DNA of 64,000 nucleotides from Desmonostoc geniculatum HA4340-LM1 (GCA_019359545.1 JAHHHB010000024.1:1-64000), one strand, 5' to 3'; positions 8,970-18,206 are shown, counted from the first letter of the stretch. Notes: a model not told the origin generated them from the sequence alone. Made by a program: numbers and translations.

Positions 8970-9854
8970 GTGCAAGAAGTCTATCGTGTTTTTTTGTTCG
9001 TGTTGACAAATTTTTTTGAGCTTTTGGTCAACGCCTTACTAGCATTTATGGAAAATGCACCGGCACTAGTTGTAGTGATGGTATTCTTAATTTGCTGGGT
9101 AGGGTGTTGGTTACCAGTGGTAACAATATCAGGAATATTGCTGAATTGGCAACCTACAAAATTTTTGCAGCCAGAGCAAAAGATGCCGTTGTTGGTGTCA
9201 CTTTACCTGTTAGCTCCCCTGATTCTCTGGGGAGTTAGTTGGTTGGTGAATAGGTCTTTCTTAGATTACGGCTTTGTCGGCAATTTTTCAATTCTCAATT
9301 CTTTAGCACTAGGCTTCGGCTTGGGAGTACTGAGTTTAGCTATTGTATTTAGTGGGCAATTTGGGTTAGGTTGGTGTTCTTTTCAGAACTCGAATATCAA
9401 GTTACTACTACCCATATTGCTGCCGATTTTCTTGATAGCTTTGTTAGTTGGTGGGATAGAAGAGTTAATTTTTCGCGGTTTTTTGTTGACTGAATTACTG
9501 CAAGATTATCCGGTTTGGTTAGCAGCAATAATTTCTAGCTTGATTTTTGCTGTGTTACACCTGGTTTGGGAGCAACGGGAAACTGCACCTCAACTACCTG
9601 GATTGTGGCTGATGGGAATGGTGCTGGTATTGGCGCGGTTTGCCGATCGCGGTAATTTGGGTTTAGCTTGGGGATTGCACGCGGGATGGGTATGGGCGAT
9701 CGCTACCATAGACACAGCAGAACTGATTACTTACACAGGTAAAGTCTCTGACTGGTTCACGGGTAAGAACAAAAAACCTCTAGCTGGTTTGGCGGGAATT
9801 ATTTGTGTACTGGGAACTGGAATAATTATCTGGTTGTTGTCTAAGTATTTTTGA
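8970..9854 (+). CDS. CPBP family intramembrane metalloprotease (CAAX-like)
   Basis: This 294-residue integral membrane protein has about eight hydrophobic segments. The ABI/CPBP motifs are present in order: EELIFRG (about residue 170, paired glutamates), FAVLHL (His, about 195) and GLHAGW (His, about 240). These residues form the metal site of the family. Members process prenylated proteins or mature peptides in other organisms; the substrate here is unknown. The frame opens at GTG 8970; a Met at residue 27 is an alternative start. It follows calA in the same direction after 172 bp. Confidence 0.85.
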   Translation: MQEVYRVFLFVLTNFFELLVNALLAFMENAPALVVVMVFLICWVGCWLPVVTISGILLNWQPTKFLQPEQKMPLLVSLYLLAPLILWGVSWLVNRSFLDYGFVGNFSILNSLALGFGLGVLSLAIVFSGQFGLGWCSFQNSNIKLLLPILLPIFLIALLVGGIEELIFRGFLLTELLQDYPVWLAAIISSLIFAVLHLVWEQRETAPQLPGLWLMGMVLVLARFADRGNLGLAWGLHAGWVWAIATIDTAELITYTGKVSDWFTGKNKKPLAGLAGIICVLGTGIIIWLLSKYF

Positions 9855-9884
9855 TTAGGTATACGAAATAATAAAGACCCGATG

Positions 9885-9990
9885 AAGAGCAAAGACGTGA
9901 TAAATAGCAAAGACGCGATAAATAGCAAAGACGCGATAAATCGCGTCTCTACAAGGGGATGATTATTGTATAAACGGCGATTTATCGCGT
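9885..9990. repeat. Tandem and palindromic GACGCGATAAATCGCGTC repeat cluster
   Basis: Three direct copies of AGCAAAGACGCGATAAAT (about 9889-9942) run into the palindrome AGACGCGATAAATCGCGTCT at 9929-9948. An inverted partner CGATTTATCGCGTCTCTTG follows at about 9976-9994. The same palindrome occurs near 14022, 24671 and 40146, so it is a dispersed element of this genome. Confidence 0.8.
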
Positions 9991-9998
9991 CTCTTGTC

Positions 9999-11126
9999 TT
10001 AACTAATAACCCCTAATACAAATTCGCCTTCATTTACAGCTTGATTAGTTGCAACATCATAAACTAATCCATCTTGTTCGGCAAAGACATCAATTACAGT
10101 AGGTAACTGACTTTCTTTATTAAAACTGAGAATTTGATACAGCTTTTCTCCAGCTTTGACAGTGCTACCTAATTCAATTCTTTGTTGAATCATACCACCA
10201 GCGATCGCATAATATTTTTTCCTGTTGCGGCTGAATACCAAATTCATTTTCTGGCTTTTTGTTTCAGATGAAGAATCAGGAATTTGCAATACACCTTTTT
10301 GTGCTAAATAGTTTTTCACACCCAATACACCTTTAGCAACTGAATTAGGATTCATTTGCATTCCTGCTCCTAATTCCAGTGTCCAAGCTTCCACATCAAA
10401 TTTGATTTCTCTACCAAACTTCTGAAAACAAGCTTCCAGTGCTAACCAAGGTTTGATAAAAGCCTCATCAAAAGCATCACCATCATATTTATCGAGTAAA
10501 ATTCCCAAATCAAGGAGGAAGTATTTTGCACTTTCTTCTCGATTTCGGAAGTAATAAACGTAGTCTAAAGCTTGATTGGTAGAGCTATGCAAATCAATTA
10601 AATAGTCGGCATCTAAACTGAGACTTTGGAGTTTGTAGCTAAAAAACTCAGTGTAGGGCACAGCACTAGGAGAATTAATTTTTTCTAAAATTTTGGCGAA
10701 TTTTTGCTTAATTATAGTTAGATAATTCTGTCGAACGACCTCTAGATTGTTATGAAGTTGAGATTTAGTAAAAGCTACTAAATCATCAGCTTCTTTTTCG
10801 TAATCCCAAAATATCCGATTCCAGTCTTTGGCTTCATAAACGCAGTAACGCCCAGGAGAAAAATGTTGAGCGCGTTCATTTGTTCCCATTGGATTACAAA
10901 CGGGAACAAGCCATATTTCCCCAGTTAAATTTGTATCGTTTATTGTTAATAAAAACTCAATTAGCTGGTGAATAACGGCATTACCAGCGATTTCTGCGCC
11001 GTGCAAATTAGATTGAACGTAAACCTTTTTACCCGGTTGAGCGCCAATGAATTTGTAAATTTGCAGAAAAAAGCGATCGCCAGAAGCCATTTGACGTAAA
11101 GGAATGGTTTCAATAATTGGCAGCAT
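9999..11126 (-). CDS. Succinylglutamate desuccinylase/aspartoacylase family zinc hydrolase
   Basis: This 375-residue M14-like zinc hydrolase belongs to the AstE/ASPA family. The zinc-site patterns are visible: NLHGAEIAGN near residues 39-48 (His, Glu) and the second His in YLIDLHSS near 180, with a later catalytic-type Glu in WTLELGAG. The C-terminal ~80 residues (GGMIQQRIELGSTVKAGEKL) look like the biotinyl-lipoyl-like fold seen in this subfamily. The family removes acyl groups from amino acids or cleaves terminal amides; the substrate cannot be told from sequence. Convergent with the CPBP gene. Confidence 0.8.
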   Translation of the reverse strand: MLPIIETIPLRQMASGDRFFLQIYKFIGAQPGKKVYVQSNLHGAEIAGNAVIHQLIEFLLTINDTNLTGEIWLVPVCNPMGTNERAQHFSPGRYCVYEAKDWNRIFWDYEKEADDLVAFTKSQLHNNLEVVRQNYLTIIKQKFAKILEKINSPSAVPYTEFFSYKLQSLSLDADYLIDLHSSTNQALDYVYYFRNREESAKYFLLDLGILLDKYDGDAFDEAFIKPWLALEACFQKFGREIKFDVEAWTLELGAGMQMNPNSVAKGVLGVKNYLAQKGVLQIPDSSSETKSQKMNLVFSRNRKKYYAIAGGMIQQRIELGSTVKAGEKLYQILSFNKESQLPTVIDVFAEQDGLVYDVATNQAVNEGEFVLGVIS

Positions 11127-11327
11127 AAAATTAATTTGGTAATGATTTGAAGAAATTTACAACCCACATAAACCCAAATCATACCAAGTTGCCAGAATTA
11201 CGAAAACTCAATCTTCCTATCTGCACCTACCATACCCCTACTCTTAAGCAAGGTACAGTCTCTCTTGTAAAGTTCAGAGTGGTGGAAGCGGCCGCTCTGA
11301 CTTGACGCTAAATCCCCCACTGATTGA

Positions 11328-11363
11328 TTCAGAATTCAGAATTCTGAATTCTGAATTCTGAGT
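11328..11363. repeat. Palindromic GAATTCAGAATTCTGAATTC repeat
   Basis: TCAGAATTC and CTGAATT units alternate, forming a near-perfect palindrome just downstream of the prolyl oligopeptidase stop. The same AATTCTGAATT motif recurs at about 22293, 23560, 39641, 43255 and 51431. Confidence 0.7.
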
Positions 11364-11369
11364 TCTTTT

Positions 11370-13442
11370 TTAATAAACTTCAACATTTAAAGTACGCACC
11401 AAAAAAGCCCATTTATCGGCGGCTTCCTCGATAATTTTAGCTGTGGGTTTACCTGCTCCATGTCCTGCTTTAGTCTCAATTCTAATTAACACTGGCGCAT
11501 CACCTGCGTGATTTGCTTGCAAAGCTGCGGCAAATTTGAAACTATGAGCAGGAACAACGCGATCGTCGTGATCGGCTGTGGTAATTAGGGTTGCGGGGTA
11601 AGCTGTATCTGGTTTGAGATTGTGCAATGGCGAATAAGCATACAGCACAGGAAATTCTTCTGGATTATCTGGGGAACCATATTCGGCAGTCCAAGCCCAG
11701 CCGATGGTAAATTTGTGGAAGCGCAACATATCCATAACGCCGACTGCTGGTAAAGCTGCACCAAACAAATCGGGGCGCTGCGTCATACAAGCACCCACTA
11801 ATAAACCGCCGTTACTTCCACCTGCGATCGCCAGCTTGTCAGTCTGAGTATACTTGTTAGCAATTAGCCACTCAGCCGCGCCAATAAAATCATCGAAGAC
11901 ATTCTGTTTTTTCTCCTTCATTCCTGCTTGGTGCCATTCTTCGCCGTATTCCCCACCACCGCGTAGATTCGGCACTGCATACACACCACCCATCTCCATC
12001 CACACCAACAGACTCACAGAAAAACCGGGTGTCTGCGAGACACTAAAACCACCATAAGCATATAGATAAGTCGGGTTATTTCCATCCAATTTTATGCCTT
12101 TTTTGTGAGTGATAAACATCGGCACTCTAGTACCATCTTTGCTGTGATAAAAGACTTGTTTTGTCTCGTAATCATCAGGATGAAAATCTACTTTTGGCTC
12201 CCGAAAAACCTCACTTTTTCCCGTTACCATATCGTAGCGGTAAATAGTCCCTGGTATGGTATAGCTGGTAAAACTATAAAAAGTTTCAGTATCATAACGC
12301 TTACCACCAAAGCCTCCTGCTGAACCAAGTCCTGGTAATTCTACCTCCCGTATAAATTCACCCTTGAGGTCAAAAATTTTGATTTGGCTGTGAGCATCTT
12401 TCAGATAATCAGCAACAAATTGGTGATTGAGAATGCCAACGCTTTCCAAAGTTTCTGCTGTCTGAGGAATAATTTCTTGCCAATTTTCTCGTGCAGGTTT
12501 GTTGGTATCAATGGCAATCAATCTTCCGCGTGGAGCATTTAAATCGGTGCGAAAATAAAAGACGCTACCATCATTATCAATCAAGCTGTAATCAGCTTCA
12601 AACTGGTTAATTAGTTCTACAACTTCAGCATCGCTATTAGTTAAATCTTTATAGAAAACTAAATTTTTGGAATCAGTTCCCAGGCAAACTGAAATTATTA
12701 GATAGTGCCCATCTTCAGTCACATCGCCACTAAAACCCCATTCTTTTTGATCGAGACGATGATAAATTAGCACATCTTCTGATTGGGGTTTACCTAGTTG
12801 ATGATAGTAGAGCTTTTGATAATAGTTAACATCTTCTAATTGAGTTTTTTCATTTGGTTCATCATAGCGACTGTAGAAAAAACCTTGAGAATCATGTGTC
12901 CAAGATGCGCCAGAAAATTTAATCCACTGCAAGCGGTCTTGTAGGTCTTCTCCAGTTTCAACATCGCGGATTTTCCACTCTTGCCAATCAGAACCAGATG
13001 TAGATATGCCGTATGCTAAAAGTTTACCATCTTCGCTAATGGACAATCCGGAAAGAGCAACAGTACCATCTTCTGAGAGTTTATTGGGGTCGAGTAAAAC
13101 TCTAGGTTCAGCATCGAGAGATTTTAGGGTGTAGAGAACACTTTGATTTTGCAGTCCATCATTTTTGAAATAAAAGTATTGTTCACCTTCTTTAAAAGGG
13201 ATACTATATTTCTCATAATCCCAAAGTTTAGTCAAGCGTTGTTTAATTTTTTCCCTAGCAGGAATTTCACTCAAGTAGCCAAAAGTAACTTTGTTTTGCG
13301 CTTCAATCCAAATTCTTGTTTCTTGGGAGTCAGGATTTTCTAACCATCGGTAAGCATCTGTAACTAAAGTACCGTGGTAGTTATCGACTTGGTTACTCTT
13401 GTGGCTGGATGGGTATGTGAGGGATTTTTCAGACGACGGCAT
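11370..13442 (-). CDS. Prolyl oligopeptidase family serine peptidase (S9A)
   Basis: This 690-residue peptidase of the prolyl endopeptidase type cleaves short peptides after proline. The N-terminal ~400 residues form the beta-propeller gate (start YPSSHKSNQVDNYHGT and YRWLENPDS are typical). The C-terminal alpha/beta-hydrolase domain carries the nucleophile elbow GGSNGG with Ser near residue 538, the Asp in DHDDRVVP and the His in GHGAG. There is no clear signal peptide, so it is probably cytoplasmic. Length equals the family norm. It stands alone, 244 bp from the preceding hydrolase. Confidence 0.93.
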   Translation of the reverse strand: MPSSEKSLTYPSSHKSNQVDNYHGTLVTDAYRWLENPDSQETRIWIEAQNKVTFGYLSEIPAREKIKQRLTKLWDYEKYSIPFKEGEQYFYFKNDGLQNQSVLYTLKSLDAEPRVLLDPNKLSEDGTVALSGLSISEDGKLLAYGISTSGSDWQEWKIRDVETGEDLQDRLQWIKFSGASWTHDSQGFFYSRYDEPNEKTQLEDVNYYQKLYYHQLGKPQSEDVLIYHRLDQKEWGFSGDVTEDGHYLIISVCLGTDSKNLVFYKDLTNSDAEVVELINQFEADYSLIDNDGSVFYFRTDLNAPRGRLIAIDTNKPARENWQEIIPQTAETLESVGILNHQFVADYLKDAHSQIKIFDLKGEFIREVELPGLGSAGGFGGKRYDTETFYSFTSYTIPGTIYRYDMVTGKSEVFREPKVDFHPDDYETKQVFYHSKDGTRVPMFITHKKGIKLDGNNPTYLYAYGGFSVSQTPGFSVSLLVWMEMGGVYAVPNLRGGGEYGEEWHQAGMKEKKQNVFDDFIGAAEWLIANKYTQTDKLAIAGGSNGGLLVGACMTQRPDLFGAALPAVGVMDMLRFHKFTIGWAWTAEYGSPDNPEEFPVLYAYSPLHNLKPDTAYPATLITTADHDDRVVPAHSFKFAAALQANHAGDAPVLIRIETKAGHGAGKPTAKIIEEAADKWAFLVRTLNVEVY

Positions 13443-13513
13443 AATGTCAGGTTAAAATTACTATTTTACATATTACAAAGATAGACTCCAAATTTGGAGT
13501 ACATGCTCAGCTA

Positions 13514-13894
13514 ATGTACGTCCAAGTTGCAATGAAAAATTTCAAAAGAGGCGTTGGTATTAATCAAGATTTGCGTTTGCAATTAGATGAACTCAAAGAT
13601 ACTCAATCTAAGATACAGGAATACTTAGGAAGTGGGTTACAATTTGGTTAGGTTATAGCGATTCCCATTCAAGTGAGGTACAAGATTATATCGCACGTTG
13701 TAGGGGCGAATGGACGTTCGCCCCTACGGATGTACTTCATTAGACCGAGAAACGCTATAATTAATCGCAAAGATAAATAAGTAGAAATTTATCGCCCTAA
13801 TCAAGTACCTAAAGTTTTACAATTTCCTACAAGTTTATCTTGTGCAGATCTTCTCCTGGCTTTTATTTTAAATCTATAACCAATTTTTAGATAA
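13514..13894 (+). pseudogene. Decayed Uma2-family gene interrupted by a MITE
   Basis: Two pieces join across an inserted element. The upstream piece (13514-13651) reads through DELKDTQSKIQEYLGSGLQFG. The downstream piece (frame of 13781) reads VEIYRPNQVPKVLQFPTS, then CADLLLAFILNL, stop, PIF. Together they match the C-terminal half of Uma2 proteins (typically GVxLGWLIN...VEIYRPxQ...LPxF). The expected Trp after FG is a TAG stop, another stop precedes VEIYRP, and a third falls before PIF. The N-terminal half is missing. I infer a dead gene into which the 108-bp element at 13653-13760 jumped. Confidence 0.6.
13653..13760. mobile_element. MITE-like element, TTATAGCG termini
   Basis: This 108-bp sequence is bounded by perfect 8-bp inverted ends (TTATAGCG/CGCTATAA). 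Its interior has GAGGTACAA, TAGGGGCGAATGGACGTTCGCCCCTA as a hairpin core, and GTACTTCA. Related copies are at 21904-21998 and about 43118-43208. There is no coding capacity, so any transposition would need a transposase supplied in trans. Confidence 0.65.
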
Positions 13895-13902
13895 TTGTTC
13901 TC

Positions 13903-13931
13903 AAAGAAAAAGCCCCGCCAGAAGGCGGAGC
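13903..13931 (-). terminator. Rho-independent terminator (minus strand)
   Basis: On the minus strand GCTCCGCC-TTCT-GGCGGGGC forms a GC-rich hairpin followed by TTTTTCTTT. It would stop transcription from the Uma2 genes upstream on that strand. Confidence 0.75.
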
Positions 13932-14021
13932 AGTTACGTGCTATTTTCATTTTATAGTACAATTATACTATATGTGATACTAAATACGGCCAATTCCGAG
14001 AAAATCCCACAACCAATTTGT

Positions 14022-14044
14022 AGAGACGCGATTCATCGCGTCTT
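14022..14044. repeat. Dispersed palindrome GTAGAGACGCGATTCATCGCGTC
   Basis: The palindrome GACGCGATTCATCGCGTC in the gap before the truncated Uma2 gene is a copy of the element also found at 9929, 24671 and 40146. Confidence 0.7.
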
Positions 14045-14158
14045 CACCCAAGGATGTGTTGCAATCATTAATTGAATTGATATAAGAAATAAATTTATTA
14101 GTTAAGTATTTTTTCACAAATAATAAGCCAGTAGTTAAATTTATAAACGAAGTGTAGT

Positions 14159-14415
14159 TTACGCTAACTTATCTCGCACCCAAGCGCGAAAGTATTTGAG
14201 CAAAGCAATTTCACCCATACTTTTATAAAATTACCAAAATTACTTTTAAGATTTTCATGTTCAAAAAGTGGAGTCATGATTTCTAAAACACCGCAGTCAT
14301 AAGCAAACCGAGAACCTCTATCCTCACCCGTCTCTCTTAACAAGGCTTCAAAGGTTTCCCAGCTAACGTTATATAGCACTGTTCTTTGTTCAGCAGGTGT
14401 TGATTTTACAAGCAT
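14159..14415 (-). pseudogene. Uma2-family gene with internal deletion
   Basis: The first ~57 residues (MLVKSTPAEQRTVLYNVSWE onward, through CGVLEIMTPLFEHEN) are close to those of the intact paralogue just upstream. The protein then shifts frame. In another frame the last 20 residues of the paralogue reappear (MGEIALLKYFRAWVRDKL, stop at 14159-14161, matching FRAWVQEKLG). About 135 residues of the middle, including the nuclease core, are gone, so this is a non-functional tandem copy. The intact frame as it stands ends at 14164. Confidence 0.7.
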
Positions 14416-14462
14416 ATTTTAGAAAAATAAGCTATTAATTAGATTTGTGAATGAAGTATACT

Positions 14463-15095
14463 TTACCCTAACTTCTCCTGCACCCAAGCGCGGAAGGATT
14501 GCACCAAATCGATTTCATCCATAGTTTTACTTTGCTGGATAAATCTATTCAGATCGCTAACAGAAACTAAAGGAAAAGCTATACTAAGATTAATCTCAAT
14601 ATACTGACTTTCTAGTAATTGATAAAATTTTAAAACTTCACCGTCATATCTCCACAGTTCTGCTACACCTAAAGCCGCATAAATATTAAATTTATTAACC
14701 GAACTACTAGTAATATCAATTTCAACTGCTAAATCGGGTGCTGGGTCTGTTATTAAATCTAATTTTTGTTTACCTCTAATTATTGGCTCATTTTGAATAT
14801 AATAGCAACTATCGGGTTCTATTCCTTTGCTTATTGGTTGACGTTTTAATGTTGTAGAACCAGCACTTCTAATTTTAATTTTTAATTCCACTGCTAAGGC
14901 GAATATCAATCTGTCAAACTGAATTTTAGGATTTTCGTGTTCAAAAAGTGGTGTCATAATTTCTAAAGTGCCGCAGTCATAAGCAAAGCGAGAACCTCTA
15001 TCTTCACCTGTATCTCTCAGCAAGGCTTCAAAGGTTTCCCAGCTAATGTTGTTTAGGACTGTTCTTTGTTCAGTAGGCGGTGACTGGACGAGCAT
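14463..15095 (-). CDS. Uma2 family putative endonuclease
   Basis: This 210-residue protein belongs to the Uma2 (DUF820) family, which has a PD-(D/E)xK nuclease-like fold and is greatly expanded in cyanobacteria. The core residues are visible: EPDSCYYIQN, then DPAPDLAVEIDITSSSVNK (Asp, Glu-x-Asp region about residues 105-130) and YAALGVAELWRYD. The cellular role of the family is not settled. The N-terminus is shared with the deleted copy downstream, so the two arose by tandem duplication. Confidence 0.85.
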   Translation of the reverse strand: MLVQSPPTEQRTVLNNISWETFEALLRDTGEDRGSRFAYDCGTLEIMTPLFEHENPKIQFDRLIFALAVELKIKIRSAGSTTLKRQPISKGIEPDSCYYIQNEPIIRGKQKLDLITDPAPDLAVEIDITSSSVNKFNIYAALGVAELWRYDGEVLKFYQLLESQYIEINLSIAFPLVSVSDLNRFIQQSKTMDEIDLVQSFRAWVQEKLG

Positions 15096-15245
15096 ATTAA
15101 AAGACTTCTTCTGTTAGGATGTTAGATAAAATTCCTAAAATTTTACCTATGTCACTAATATAATGTTCGCCTAAGTCAATTTCAACTACTTGCCCAATTA
15201 ACTTTAAAAACTTCCAGTTGGAATAATAGCATAAATATTTTTTTG

Positions 15246-15313
15246 TTTCACGCAGAGGCGCAAAGACGCTCCAGAAGAGAACGCAAAGAAAGACTTTTGC
15301 AAGAGGTCTAATA
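15246..15313. repeat. Dispersed repeat, CACGCAGAGGCGCAAAGACG...GACTTTTGCAAGAGGTCTA
   Basis: A related copy in the same orientation lies at 55441-55508 (CACGCAAAGGCGCAAAGGCG...GGACTTTTGCAAGAAGTCTA). The frame 15097-15468 on the minus strand runs across this repeat and has no recognisable domain, so I do not call it a gene. Confidence 0.65.
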
Positions 15314-15491
15314 TCAACCAATGAAAGAAAGACCCAACACAATTTTCTCTGGTGCCGGGTCATGCGATCTGACTCAATTGCTAGAACGATTTCAGATTCG
15401 ACATCCAACGTTCTGCTGTCATAGTTATGGTGTCTTGTTGTGTTTGCAATAGACCATAGACAGTTCACAGCAATCAGTATATTGTCTACTG

Positions 15492-16754
15492 TTAACTAGA
15501 GAATTCAGCAAAAAAGTCTAAGGTTTCCTTGAGTGCTTTGATGAAAACGTTAATTTCTTCACGGGTATTGTAGAATGATAAACTTGCCCGTGCGGTTCCA
15601 GAAAGCCCTAAGTAGCGGTGTAATGGTTGAGTGCAATGGTGTCCAGAACGAATGGCAACGCCTTCTTGATCTAATAATGTAGATAAGTCGTTGGCGTGGA
15701 CTCCTTCGGCGGTGAATGTAGCTAAGGCGGCTCTACCTTCTCCTTGAGCATTTGGTTTGGGGCCGTAAATTCTAATTTGGGGAATTTGTTCTAATTGTTG
15801 GAACAAGTAAGCTGTTAATTCGGCTTCGTAGGCGTGGATTTTATCCATGCCGATATTGCTAAGATAATCTACTGCGGCACCAAGTGCGATCGCTTCCCCA
15901 ATTGCAGGGGTACCGGCTTCAAATTTATGGGGTAATTCTGCATAGGTGGAATGGTCTAAATACACCTCTGCAATCATCTCGCCACCACCAAAAAATGGCG
16001 GCATTGATTCTAACAATTCCAACTTGCCATACAAAAATCCGATGCCAGTTGGAGCGCACATTTTGTGCCCGGAAGCAACCAACCAATCACAATCTATTTG
16101 TTGGACATCAGTGGGGAAATGAGGTACACTTTGACAAGCATCAACTAAGAATTTCGCACCGTAACTGTGAGCAATACTAGCAATTTCCTGCACTGGATTA
16201 ATACAACCCAAAGCATTAGAAATATGCACTACTGACACCAGTTTTGTTTTCTCGGAAATCAGCTTTTTAAACTGCTCCAAATCAAAAGTTTCTTCTGGTG
16301 TAAGTTCAACAAATTTCAACACCGCGCCAGTTTTTTGTGCCACCAATTGCCACGGCACAATATTGCTGTGATGTTCCATCACCGAAAGAATAATCTCATC
16401 TCCCGGCTGTAAATTATTCATTCCCCAACTGTAAGCGACTAGATTAATCGCCTCACTGGCGTTGCGGGTGTAGATAATTTCCTGACGCGATGCAGCATTA
16501 ATAAATTTAGCAATTTTGTCTCTAGCACCTTCATAAGCATCGGTAGCCTTAGCGCTGAGGGTATGGGCACCTCGATGCACATTGGCATTATATTGCTCGT
16601 AATAATCTCGTAAAGTATTTAATACGAGTAAAGGCTTTTGGGATGTTGCAGCATTATCGAGATAAACTAGGGTTTTCTCATTGACTTGCTGATGCAAAAT
16701 TGGGAAGTCAGCGCGAACTTTATCGGCAAGGGTTTTAGTAGTGGTGAAAGTCAT
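15492..16754 (-). CDS. sufS: SufS-type cysteine desulfurase
   Basis: SufS removes sulfur from cysteine and passes it to the SUF assembly machinery, using pyridoxal phosphate. At 420 residues it has the class II (SufS/CsdA) length. It shows the cofactor lysine in [11 protein letters not shown] (about residue 229), the short active-site loop [10 protein letters not shown] with Cys374, and the [11 protein letters not shown] start pattern. It is the last gene of sufB-sufC-sufD-sufS, 28 bp after sufD. No sufE lies in the window. The start is the ATG at 16754. Confidence 0.96.
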   Translation of the reverse strand: MTFTTTKTLADKVRADFPILHQQVNEKTLVYLDNAATSQKPLLVLNTLRDYYEQYNANVHRGAHTLSAKATDAYEGARDKIAKFINAASRQEIIYTRNASEAINLVAYSWGMNNLQPGDEIILSVMEHHSNIVPWQLVAQKTGAVLKFVELTPEETFDLEQFKKLISEKTKLVSVVHISNALGCINPVQEIASIAHSYGAKFLVDACQSVPHFPTDVQQIDCDWLVASGHKMCAPTGIGFLYGKLELLESMPPFFGGGEMIAEVYLDHSTYAELPHKFEAGTPAIGEAIALGAAVDYLSNIGMDKIHAYEAELTAYLFQQLEQIPQIRIYGPKPNAQGEGRAALATFTAEGVHANDLSTLLDQEGVAIRSGHHCTQPLHRYLGLSGTARASLSFYNTREEINVFIKALKETLDFFAEFSS

Positions 16755-16797
16755 TGGTAGATTGGTTATTAGTCATTAGTCATTAGTCATTAGTCAG
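16755..16797. repeat. Heptameric TCATTAG repeat between sufD and sufS
   Basis: Four TCATTAG units run from about 16763 to 16792 and overlap the last codons of sufD (reading SLTND, stop). The same heptamer array is seen at 21473-21518, 50160-50208 and 58640-58692. Confidence 0.8.
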
Positions 16798-18135
16798 AGA
16801 CTTTAGACTATTGACTGTGTTTAGTAATTTTTCTCGGAGAGAGGGGACGGGTATTTGGTTGATAATTTCAGCAGCGAAGGCGTTAATTAACAACTTACGA
16901 GCATCGTTTTCATCAATTCCCCGACTTTGGAGGTAGAAGATTTCATCATCTTCCAATTGACTGACAGTAGCGCCGTGAGCGCATTTGACGTTATCGGCAG
17001 TAATTTCTAATTGGGGTTTAGTATCAACCCTGGCTTTTGATGATAGTAGCAAATTTCGATTTAACTGGGCTGCATCTGTCAACTGCGCTGGCTTGGGAAC
17101 AAAAACTTTGCCATTGAACACTGCGTGAGCGCGATCGCCGACAATACACTTATGCAACTGTTTACTTGTACCATAAGGATAATTCAGAGCGATCGCACTG
17201 TGAGTATCCGCCAACTGCTTGCCAGAAATCATCGTCAAGCCATTGAGAGTAGTTTGGGTTTGCTCGCCAGTTTGCAAAATCTCCAAATTATGCCGCGATA
17301 ACCTTCCACCAAAAGTTATGGCATGACAAGTATATCGACTATCACGAGATTGAGCGATCGCAGTCTTCCCAACATGAAAAGCCTCTCCACCCTCTCGCTC
17401 AACCCTAGTGTGACTCACCTCGGCATTCTCACCAAGCCAAATTTCCGTTACCGCATTAGTAAAGTAAACCCCTTGTGTCAGGTTTCTATACTCCTCAACC
17501 AAAGTCACCTGCGAACCACCTTCCGCCACCACCAAACAACGCGGCTGGGAAATCGTCGCACTCTTACCCGTAACTGCAACAAACACCAGGTGAATTGGCG
17601 TCTCAACTACCACATTTTTCTTCACCCAAACCACCGCTGCATCAGTTATTCCAGCAGTATTGAGAGCCGTAAAAACTTCCTGCGCTCCTTCAGCTTGAGC
17701 TAAATACTGTTGTACAACTTCCTGCTCACCCACAGGTAACCCAGCCAAATTACTCACCACCACCCCAGGCGGTAAATCTGCGACTGCGGATAATTCCGGC
17801 GCATAAACACCATTCACAAAAACCAGACGACTGTTAGCCGCTTCTGGCAAAATATCGGGTAGAGACGTTACATGTAACGTCTCTACATTAAACTGCGCCT
17901 GTCGCAGAGAAGACAAATCAGTAAATCGCCATTCTTCCTCGCGGGTGCTGGGGATAGTAGAGTGGCGTACCCAATTAGCAGCAGCTTCACGTAAACCTTG
18001 CAACCACCCTTCTGTTTTTGATGCAGTGACTTGATTTAACAAGCCAATTAAATACGCATCTTTATCCAACAGAGTAGCCGTCAAACTCGCTGCATCCGAG
18101 TTAGGAATTGGACTGGGAGAAACTTGAATAGTCAT
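16783..18135 (-). CDS. sufD: Fe-S cluster assembly protein SufD
   Basis: SufD partners SufB and SufC in the SufBC2D scaffold that builds Fe-S clusters. The 450-residue protein has the poorly conserved N-terminal helical part (STIPSTREEEWRFTD is typical) and the C-terminal beta-helix core (RCLVVAEGGSQVTLVEEY; HAVFNGKVFVPKPAQLTDA; KCAHGATVSQLEDDEIFYLQ). It is preceded by sufC at 43 bp. The stop codon falls inside a TCATTAG heptamer array, so the last residues may have been altered by repeat invasion. Confidence 0.95.
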   Translation of the reverse strand: MTIQVSPSPIPNSDAASLTATLLDKDAYLIGLLNQVTASKTEGWLQGLREAAANWVRHSTIPSTREEEWRFTDLSSLRQAQFNVETLHVTSLPDILPEAANSRLVFVNGVYAPELSAVADLPPGVVVSNLAGLPVGEQEVVQQYLAQAEGAQEVFTALNTAGITDAAVVWVKKNVVVETPIHLVFVAVTGKSATISQPRCLVVAEGGSQVTLVEEYRNLTQGVYFTNAVTEIWLGENAEVSHTRVEREGGEAFHVGKTAIAQSRDSRYTCHAITFGGRLSRHNLEILQTGEQTQTTLNGLTMISGKQLADTHSAIALNYPYGTSKQLHKCIVGDRAHAVFNGKVFVPKPAQLTDAAQLNRNLLLSSKARVDTKPQLEITADNVKCAHGATVSQLEDDEIFYLQSRGIDENDARKLLINAFAAEIINQIPVPSLREKLLNTVNSLKSLTND

Positions 18136-18178
18136 CAGATACTCGTAAAATCATTTAGAATGTTAAGGGGCGCTAGAA

Positions 18179-18206
18179 TTAAAAATCCCTATGAGGGATT
18201 GAAACA
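18179..18206. repeat. Solitary CRISPR-repeat-like sequence
   Basis: On the minus strand GTTTCAATCCCTCATAGGGA, followed by TTTTTAAT, looks like one copy of the GTTTCAATCCCT-x-ATAGGGATT family of cyanobacterial CRISPR repeats. It occurs once in the window, with no neighbouring copy at spacer distance and no cas gene. It encodes the last residues of SufC. Confidence 0.5.

Noticed and set aside
15097-15468. 123-codon minus-strand frame before the Uma2 gene
   Set aside because: It runs through a dispersed CACGCAGAGGCGCAAAG repeat, has no recognisable domain and a mixed composition.
18179-18206. A CRISPR array at the sufC end
   Set aside because: Only one repeat-like unit is present, with no second copy at 30-45 bp and no cas genes, so it is reported as a solitary repeat only.
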